Assembly: GCA_012845835.1 (NCBI GenBank)
Contig: JABAKD010000014.1
Span: 9,277,701-9,341,700 of the forward strand
From: Undaria pinnatifida
Lineage: Eukaryota > Sar > Phaeophyceae > Laminariales > Alariaceae
Direction: 5' to 3'
DNA length: 64,000 nt
Shown: positions 43,001 to 53,188 of the stretch, in pieces
How the letters are laid out: each line of letters opens with the position of its first letter
How positions within the stretch are numbered: the stretch's first letter is position 1
Notes under the pieces: generated by a model
Told to the model about the DNA's origin: nothing
Databases searched by the model: none
What the model saw: the letters and a program-made list of their open reading frames with translations, nothing else
Made by a program: the position numbers and the translations under genes

Positions 43001-46000
43001 CTGCTCCCGCTACTACTGCTGCTGCTACCGCAGCGTGGTGGAATTACACGAACGAGCTGTCACCATGCTGTCACGAAAACAAGTAGGGGCAGTGCATGCA
43101 GGAACGTCGCATGCTGACACCTAGCGTTTGAGGGCGTACCGAAGCACCGGGCCGGCTGTAGTCGGCCGGCTGTAGTCCGCCGGCGGCCCGCTGGCACTAT
43201 TCAACGCTGCTCGTCTATGTCGTACTCCAGCTACACCTCTCGAGCCTCTGTGCTCCCAGCAGTTATCGTGTTGTGTATAAGGCAAGCAGCGCACCAGGAG
43301 GTGCGTGCGAGGCATGGAAGATGCTTGGACTTTTTAAGCCAATAATATGAAGAGCAAAAATGTACCGCACATTTCTTCACATTTCCTGCCTTCGCTAAAG
43401 TACTTTTTGGCCCTTTTTTCAAGAATTTTCCTCAAATCCTACATTCGGTGTTTTTTTTGGGGAAGTAAATTATAAAAGCAGAATTTCGCAAATAGTCTAT
43501 TAAAGAACATCCTCTACTCCACCAGCCCAGGCTGCTCGGTGTGGCCTTCTTTCCATGTCTTCCCTCTGAAGTCCCGAAAGAGGTTCAGCCTTCAACCATT
43601 TCAAGCCCCATGCACACGAGACCAAAAAATCGACGGGCGAGATTTCCCAAGCGGCTTTACACAGCGGCAGTGCGGAGCAGTATGACTACCGGCATATAGT
43701 AGAGGTCCCTCTATAGTGCGGGTTGAGTAGTGCCGGTTGCCCGCTATAGTGCCTGTGAAATCGTTAGGCACAGGTCGGAACAACCAGTAGTGGCGGTATG
43801 CGGAATCGTAGTGCCGGTTGCCGCTACATTTGCCGGTATTTTCCTCTATCGTGCACATACCGGCACTATAGAGGGAGCACTTACTGCACTGTACTGGACG
43901 CGTGTCTTACTGTTATCGGTTCCCTGGATTGCAGTTCGGCCACACCTCCTACCCCAGCAGCTCTGATTGCTTCGTATGTCCGATGCTGTAACGCTTCAGC
44001 AGCATTTTCACGGGTCGGGTGGGTCACTTCTCGCGGATCGACTCGGGTCAGGGTGACCCGACGCGATCTCACCCGACCTGTGAGGTTTAAACACCTCTTG
44101 ACCCGACTCGTGAGACCGCCATGGACTCGACCCTCCGAGAGTCTAGAAACCTCCTCCTCTGACTTACCCGTGAAGATGAGGTCCTGGCTTTTTTTCCCCG
44201 GCTGTTTTTTCGTCCAAATTCCGAAAGGGGTAAACTGCTGTATACTGAAAGTATGATATTTTTTCGTCCCGGCTGTTCTTCCGTCTAAACTCCCAAAGGG
44301 GTAAACTGCTGTATACTGATGGTATGATAAAAAAAGTAAGATACACTACAAATTACAAGCTACAGACATAACTACAGCAGCTGTGATGTGAGCTCGAAGA
44401 TTTTGGTCGAAAGTCATGTTTGCAGGCAGTGTCCGTGCGATACTCCGTGCCGGTAGTACGTACAAGACTATGATATGATGCGTCGAGAAACTAGAACGTT
44501 CCAACACCAATTTCAAGTCGTTTGTCCCCGCAAACGTGGGTGAATGTCTAACCGGGGGGCATCGTGTTCAATGCTTTTTTCGCAGGAAGCTCTCCCGTGA
44601 CGAAAGGTGTACTGGCGTCCACGCTGGTGGCGTCAGCCTTCCTTCACGCCAGAGATCCTGACGGCAACTTCAATGTCACGCTAGGTAAGCTTCTCAGCAC
44701 AGTCCCAGCACTGGTCTACTTCTAGCCGCCTACCGCCCACATGGTACCCTGTGTTTTGTTTTGTTGGGGAGGGAGAGATATGGAGGCGTAAAACAAGGGA
44801 GTGGGGGGCTAGGACAGTTTTCACTACATTTTTCCCCTCCGAAGGCGTATGTGTGGTATTTTAGGGCCTGAATTAACGATTAGAAATAAATATCCAACAG
44901 TGAAAGAATATTTTCCAATTTGGATTTGACTTGGCGAAAAAAACAGTTTGCTTCCAATCAGGAAAGGGCGATTTTTCTTCAATTATGGGCGAAATCGGAA
45001 TGACGCAGCAAGTCACACATCGCCCAGCTGACGACCACGGACGAGGGTAGACGAGAGCGACGGCGTGCGTCGGCGCGTTCGCGCCGCCGCCAGCTTCTTG
45101 TTTTTTTTGGCGGCCCAGGCTAGGAAGCTGTCGCCCTCAGGGTCTCTTGGGTGGGCGGAGGGATCTCCAAAATGCCGCGCGCGTAGAGGTAACGGCGATG
45201 AAGCTTTCAAACTCTTGAGCGAATTCTCGCGTTTTTGGCTTGTTGGCTCGGTTTTCATGCGGCCTGGCCATGGAGCTGGTTGAACATTGGGATCGCGGCC
45301 ATCGTTGAGGTACGATGCTTTATGGTCTGTAGGCGTGGGCGCGGATACTGCCCCGGTCGCTTCTCATCGAGGTTCGCGTTTTATCGCCTCGATCGCCGTC
45401 GTCGACGCGTGGTCGTCGACGCGGCCAAAAGTCGCGCAAGTCACGCCAGGCTGCCCCGGGTGTGTTGTCCCACCTCAAAACATGCCACATCAAATTGGGC
45501 CAACTTTGATGTTGAATTTTATTTTCAAGCGAAATATGTCATTGGGGACTTCCTTGTTTTTTCCGGCCGATTCCAATTTTAATAATGTTAAAATCGTATT
45601 CTTGGGTGCAGGTGCGTATGGTTTGTTTGTTTATAGACCAAAATCCAATCGAAAGTAGATTTTACTTTTATTTCCATCTTGGGTTTTGTGTGTTTAAACA
45701 AGGCCTTTAGTAAGTCGGGTGGGTGGAAGGGAGGGAGGGAGGGAGGGAGGGAGGGAGGGCGGGAGTTATGGTCAAGTCGGGGGTGGTGGCGGTCGAGACT
45801 GTATCTTCAATGTCATACTATTTATAGGATGTTTTTCAGTACGTACCGTAGTAGCCCCCTACCGCCTACCTGGTGTTATGTTAATGATGGAGAGAGGGGG
45901 AAGGGAGATGTGGAGGGAGGGAGGAAGAGACGGAGGAAAGGAGGGAGGGAAGGAGGGAGGGAAGGAGGGAAGGACGAGAGAGAGGGAGAAGTGTGGGGGG

Positions 46001-49000
46001 GATAGGGAGGAGGGGGGGGAGGGGGGGGGGGGGAGGGTAAGGGACGTTTTGTTGCGCGGGTGGCGCCTATCGAGGGCGACCAACCTCCAGCAAGGTGCAG
46101 CAAGGCTAACTGCCAAAGGCTTAAGAGTTTGTGTCCTCCCTGTACAGTGAGAGCTAGGTTATTTCCCGCCTTCACGGCTTGCTTACCAAGGACGACTTTC
46201 TACTTTTTTCCGGATTGGAGGCTTTCTTGCGAAGGGCCGCATTCTCAACTACCCAACTATCCTCCATTGCCTTTTTCTGTCCTTTTTTCTTTCGGTTGTG
46301 TTTTTCTTTTTCGCCTGACTGTTCGTGCATGCCGCAGACATTTGGCGGGTGCTTACGGAAGGCGAGCTGTGGAGGCTAGTGTCCTGTCACGCGGTATGCA
46401 CCAGGTGAGCATGCGCGAGGCGCAACTGTCGATAGTCGTGCTTCGGTATGGGAGTATCTGTTTTTCTTACTTCACTCAAACGAGGGGCCTCGTGCAAGGT
46501 TTTAAACGGGCGGTAGAGTGATAGGTCTGTTAATGTTAGGTATTGTCTTGTATCGAGGGCAATCCGGGACTCAAACCTGGCCTATGGAGCCTCGCATGAT
46601 ATGACCGAACGTTTTACGTAGGGGGTGATATGGTATTGACATGGGATGTCATTTGGTATCGAGGGCGATCCAGCTGTGTTCATCCCTGCTCTATAGAGCC
46701 TCGTATTGCACTCAGCACAAGGTTCAAACGGGGGGGCGTGATACATGGTATTGATACAGGGCTTTTCCACACATGATTTGCTCTATTTTTTAGATCGCCT
46801 GACGGTCTGGTCGCGCAGATCTTTGGGGCGGTAGGCTGTTCGCGTTTGCAGGCTAGGAAGCACTTCCTGGTGGGATCAAGGTACGGGCGTAGGCCCAACC
46901 CATCCCCTAACCTTAGCCCCGACCCTTGCGCTAACCCTAACCCTGACCCTAACCCCAGCGCTGACCCTAAACGGGCGAGGAACGAGGCTGCGCCGCTTTT
47001 CGATGTTGTTTTGTCATTCCGATCTGCGGACCCCCGTATAGCCCTCGGCCAATGAGAGAGCATGAGCACTTCCCTTCAAGATCGCCGCGGCCACATTGCC
47101 AGGGCTGGTGATGTGTTTTCCTCCTCGGGGAGATTATTCCACTCCAGAGGTTTTGGCGCCTGCCGGGTGATGACCAGCTGTATTGTATCGATGAGCTATT
47201 GTAATAGTAGTGTGAGAACAACAACTGCATTGAATGTGAAACACTGTTGTAGGCTGGTTGGAACTTCGGTTCCAGTAGGTATATGTTTTGGTTCTTTTTC
47301 TCAACCCCCAGCGATGTTTTGTGCGTTCTCATCGCCTCCCCGCCGCGTCGCCAACTATGCCCCCCCCCCCCCGCCCGCCGCCGCGCGCAGCATGGGGCCA
47401 TTGCTGGCGACTTCCCTGTCGTTGTACCGCCTTCGATCGCTGGAACCCCTTCTGGGATCGAAAAAGTTTGCGGCTTTCGTGGCGGTAACGTCCGTTCTTA
47501 CCATCCCATTCGAAGCTTCGGCCGGGGTTTACTTCGGGACCGTCAGGTGACCGTCCTCATGCAAAATATCTCGTGTTTTTTATTTGAAGTATAGTCTAGA
47601 TGTCGCTCGGAACGCTCGGCGGGATATTTGTGCAGTAATTTATTATTACTGGACTGTCGCCCTCCGACAATAGTTGTACCGATAAAAATCGAATATCCTT
47701 CCGTAAAGTAATGGTATCTTTCTTGCGACCCCCTGCCAACCATAAAGTAGTGGTATCTTTCTTGCGACCCCCTGCCAACCATGTCCCCATTTTTATTTTC
47801 TTTCCCGTGTTTTCATTTTATGGTAGCTACTGCTGCCGATATACCTGTGTTCCATCTTACTCTTCATCAAGATTCCATCCCCAGGTCATGGTCGTACTTT
47901 GTGTGCGTTGTTTGATTTTGATAATCTGCACTGTGTATGTATTACGAGCTGGTTTCAGCGACAGCCCGAAGATTCGATCTTCGGGTAATCAGGCAATTAT
48001 TGTGCTGATAAACTTGACGCTACACATATGCGCATTACTGCACGAGCTAGGGGAACACATCAATCAATGATTTGTGTTGATCGGCGATGTACTGATGTAC
48101 TGGGCGAGATATGGGATAATGACTGATGCCTGAATATTTGGATTGCTTGTGAAGGCGTTTCGAAAACGGGGCAACTAAAAAAGCAAAAAAATAATTCCAT
48201 ACACAATGTTTCTCGTTTACCTACCCTTCGCTCGATTTTTTCCGCTTCCACTCGAACTCATGTTGCGCCCTGTTTTTTGAGAGTTGGACAACTAAACTTG
48301 GCTAGGTTGTTGTTTATGATGCCAAGGCGAAAAAATAGATGAAGGGCCTTTGACAAAAAATTAAAAACGTGAGTTGTTTTGGGTCGAAAAAAACCCTGAT
48401 ATGCTTTAGAAATATTTAATACCCTTTAGAAAAATGAAAGAACGGTCCTTCGTTTGCTTTTTTTATTTTGCCGTCAAGGTCACCCTGCCAAATTTATTTT
48501 TCCTACTCTCAAAAACCAGGGCGCTTTGTTGCGAAGATGGAATATTCTGGCGGTCGCTGGAACCAGCTTTTGTTAATAGCGGTTTACGATATGGAATAGG
48601 GGTTTGATGTTCTAACGGAGGCCTTTAAAAGTAAAACCACACCGCGGTAGAAAACACCAAAACAACATTCCCGTGATTATCCCGGAGAACAAAATATGTG
48701 GCATCGCTGGAAAGCCTAAAACCAACCACGTTCTGCAAAGGAACCGTATTCATTCAGGCTTAATGGTCATTGTTTTCGCGAAACACGCCGAAGCGAGGCT
48801 CATGTGGGCTTCTTTGTTACGGGCCGCCGTTGTAGAGAGATCATGGCGTGTTTGGCGTGTGCTGCGGTTGGCGTGATACCTGCGTTCCTTGAGCCTTTTT
48901 TTACGCGAGGAGCTCTCCTTGCTTGACCCGAAAGCTCGCTTTGAAGAATATTACATGTACAACCCGACTAGTGTTCCCGTCGGTTGCGTAGGCAGATGGA

Positions 49001-52000
49001 ATCCTGTATTCTGGGACGCTGACGAGGTTGCGAAGTCATCGGGTAACCTTTCGGCCGAAAAGCCCCGCTAGGCAGAAACAAGCCAAAGAAAATTCTACCG
49101 CGTTTGTACGCACACGTCGTATGCGAACGTCAAAAGCGTGATCTAGCCCATGGAGACGGTTCCCCAGGGCAACAACTGTGTAGGGGGACAAGCGCACGTT
49201 GCAGAAGACATAGCAAACGGCACGAGCACAAGGCGCTACCGTATCTGTCCTGCTAGCAGCTACGTGCTGTAGAGCTCTTGGGTCGGGTCCAATTCGCTGT
49301 AGTTGTTTAGGAGACCAGATTGTCAGGGAAAAAATCGAGACACCTCTCGGTTTATGCGTGTCATCTTTTCTCCAGGGGTCGTCCTCATCTTTTCCGTATC
49401 GTGTGGTGTTTTTTTTTCTTCGTGTGGTGTTTTTTGTTGTTGTCTTTTGTTCGTCTTTGCGTCAAGTCAGGCTCACGCCGGGACCGCTTCCGTTGGTGTT
49501 CGCACTGCTAGTGGTGTACTACGCCATCGTGCCGCCGTCAAAACCTCGCCTATTCGGCGCGCTGGGCATGGAGTTCACGGATAAGGCGTTCACCTTCGCA
49601 GTGGCGGGAATGGTGAGCTCGTTGGGGGAGGGAATAGGGGACGGGGGGTAGCGGAACGCGGGGTAGGGGATTGGGGATAGGAGGTAGGGGACAAGGAATA
49701 GGACGCAGGGGATAGAAGATAGGGGGTAGGGATAGGGGACAGGGGATAGGGTGCAGGGGAGAGGGAGGAGGGGGTAGGGCTTAGGGGATGGGGGACAGGA
49801 GATAATGAGTAGGGGACAGGGGAATCTCGTTGCGTACTAAGCCATGTTGCCTTCGTCAAATCCTTGCTGCATGGAGTTCACGAACAGGGCGTTCACGTTC
49901 GTACAATCAGGAATGGTGACACGATGGGGGGCGGTAGAGGAATAGGGATATGAGATTAGGGGACAGGAAATAGCATGCAGGGGATGGAGGGCAGGGTAGG
50001 GGAGAGGGGACAGGGGACGCTCATGGCATACTACGCCATCGTGCCTCCGAAATATCTTCGCTGTTTCGTTCGGCGCGCTGGACATGAAGTTCACAGACGA
50101 GGCATTCACGTTTGGAGATGCAGTAATGGTGAGACGGTACGGGGGAGGGCTAGGGGACTCGTGTCACCGGATTTTCTCGTTCTCAGTGTTCGTGTTTTGA
50201 AGGGCCGGAATCTATCTTCCTCTGTGGTGCTACTCTTGAAAATGCCCCCCCCCCCCCCCCCTCCCGCCCCCCTCCTGCTCGCCTCCCTTTTTATTGGGTT
50301 GCTCAATCCCAATTGGAGTGTTGCGCGGAGTAGAACTCGATGGTCACCCTTGGCGTTGCTGCTGAAATTTACGCTTTTAATACTGCACTGAAGCTTTCGT
50401 GCAAAGTACACTTGAAGTTTGAGTTGGATAGCTTTTGCAGTAGAAAGCAGATTACAGGGAAGTGTCCACCCATCGCCCCTCCTGCATTATGCAGTATCGT
50501 TGTCTGTGGTGCAACTATTAAAGTCACCCCTCCGCCCCCCCCCCCGTTCCTACGTCGTGGGGTTTCCTCGTTTCAGTTGGCGTGTTGCGAGGGATGGAAT
50601 TCGATGGTCCCCGCCGTGTGCGGAGTGCTGGTGGGAGGGCTTTACCTGATGGACACCATGTCCATCCAGTCCGTGCGGCTGCCGAGCATAGTGTACCGTT
50701 GCTTCTCGGTGAGCTATTTGGTGATCAGACGAATGCTACGGTACTGGTGTCACGTGTTGGTCTAAAATTCCCGGGGTTTTCAGGGGTCGGATCATTTTTC
50801 GCGGGTCGGATCGGAACAGGGTGACCCGGCCCGACCCGACCCGTGAGACTTAAGATCACCTCCTGATCCGACCCGACCTGGCCCAACCCATGACATTTCG
50901 ATCACCTCCTTACTCGACCCGACTCGATCCACGAATTTTAAAATAATGTCCTGCCCCGACCCGCGGGCCGGATCATGACCCCCGAAAAAGCCCAGAATTT
51001 TCTGACTGACTAGACTCTTCCATTCACGGACGTTCCTAACGAACGAAAAAACAACACGAATCCTGACAAATTGTCACGACATTTTGAAATTCTGAAAACG
51101 GCACGTTTTCCGAAAAGAAAGACATTTTTCTTTTTTCTTTATTGTCAGGAATCTTGAAGTTAAAATGTCAAAACGATTGAAAGTCCGGATTCCTGACCAA
51201 TATCACGTTTCGCGAAAATGTCACGTTTTTTTTTTATTTCACGATTCCTGACAAATCTTTGTGCGTGTTAGGATGCCCCTAAGGAACTGCTCAATATCAT
51301 TCGGACGCCGTAAGTTTTATTCAACGTGGTCATGGTATGCCAAAGGCCATGGGATATTCATCGTGTTCAAACTATCAGTTCTTTTTTCGAGTTTTTTATT
51401 TTTATTTTTTCTCGATGAGCGTGTTTTGCTGTCCAGCCAGCCTTAACCGGACATTTGTGTTGGTGTGGTGCGGTGTCACTTGGTGTTGCGTTGTACTGGT
51501 ACAAAACGGTCGTCGATCCGCGTTAGCGCGGTACCCTTTCGTACGGAGCAAAACCCAATTATGCCACTTTTATGTCGCTATAGTCGCCCATTATGCCAAA
51601 CGAATTTGCTGGCATAACTGATTGAAGCTTACTCTATGTCTACCACCATTGTCTGTTACATGTACGAACCATAGCCAGAGGTGCTTTTTTTGCTACTCTT
51701 CCCTCTCCAGCTGCTCCTGTCTCCGTTTTTTTTCCTCTACCGCGCTCCCCTTGAGAAGACATTTCACCACGCGTTAGTTGAACGAGTGACATGGTCTCCC
51801 GTTACCCCTTCTAATTCAACCGGAACCTCTCGCGATGTACGTGCTTTGTTTCACAATCTACCTCTTCGTTTGCTACCGCTGTGTCTGTCCACTTATTAAA
51901 TCTCTACCCTCGCTTCCCGAGAAAGAGGTTTTCTCGCCCGTTGACGGCGTTCTTCCGGCGGGGGGGGGGGGCTTCCTCTCCCCCTTCTAACTCCACCGGG

Positions 52001-53120
52001 GGCGCACACGGTACCCGCGCCATTCGCAGACCGCGTCAGCCGCAGCCTCTCCTGGGTCCGACAAGGGGCGCTGGTGGGGGTGGGGGCGGCATATTTTCTC
52101 ACTTTATGGGCCAGCCGCAGCGACAGGTGTGGGGGGGGGGGGGGGGGGGGGGACTGGAGGGGGTCAGGGGGCTTTTACTCATTTGTTGGTTGCCTTAGAA
52201 AAATTACTGTTCGAGGGTGGACGGCAGTGTGTGCTCCTTGTCATGCATGGCTGTGTCTTCAGACCGTAGAACCTCTCGCCCCTGCTAGGCCGGGAGAGGG
52301 GTAGAGCAGTGGAGGAAGGGCGTCTGTTGGGTCGTTGGCGTGGCAAGTTTTTTTTTCGGGGACGTCTATTTTCATGTGTTTGCCTTTTGTTGTTGTTATT
52401 GTATCGTTTTTTTTTTGCGTGTCGTGCTTGTTGTTTTGTTGTTTTGGCATTTTTTTTGTTTGTGTTTTGTGCTTTGCACCTGTCTTGTTATTTCTCCCGC
52501 CATACCCGTCTACCAAAAAACATGCCTCGGGTGTGCTGTTAATGGTTGATCAGTCAGATATAGGCCCGATCTGTTCATCTGGTAAACCATTCCTGATGTT
52601 TTGTCTTCTGCTGCTTCCTCTCTTTTGGACGGATCAGGGGGGCTGGGTTGGAGGCGTCGACTGAGATAGGGGAGTGGGTGGAAGGAAGCTTATAGCATCG
52701 ATTTGGAGGCATTATGGCGTACAGTACAGAACACGTATGTGGGGCGGGTCGTGGTCAGGGTCGGGATTAGGGTTCGGATCACGGGCATTTTTTTCACGCG
52801 CGACTCCACCTCCCCCCCCTCCGCTCCCCCCCCAGACGCTCCTTTCGCCTTGCTGCCCTTTGGCGACCGTGCTGAGGGACACACATGGTTGCTGAGTGGG
52901 ACCTGGATGATACGGCTCTTGTACAACATATGATAACGGCAAACTTAGGACGTAGATTTTGTAGATACTGTTGAGTCCTCAACCTTTGGCGACCGTTCTG
53001 CCTGCCGTCTTTGATTTTGTCAGGGTTCGGCGAGGTTTAGGAATACATCTCCTCCGCCGCCGCCACCCCCCCCGGAGGAAACCATCGCGACATTAACGGT
53101 AGGTGCAGGGACAAGGGTAC

Positions 53121-53188
<68 letters not shown>

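Noticed and set aside
45859-46175. Pro/Ser-rich frames on the minus strand
   Set aside because: Translation of the GGGA purine tract.
46562-46590. T-loop-like GGTTTGAGTCCCGG on the minus strand
   Set aside because: The flanks do not give a cloverleaf, and the segment is part of a ~110 bp tandem repeat.
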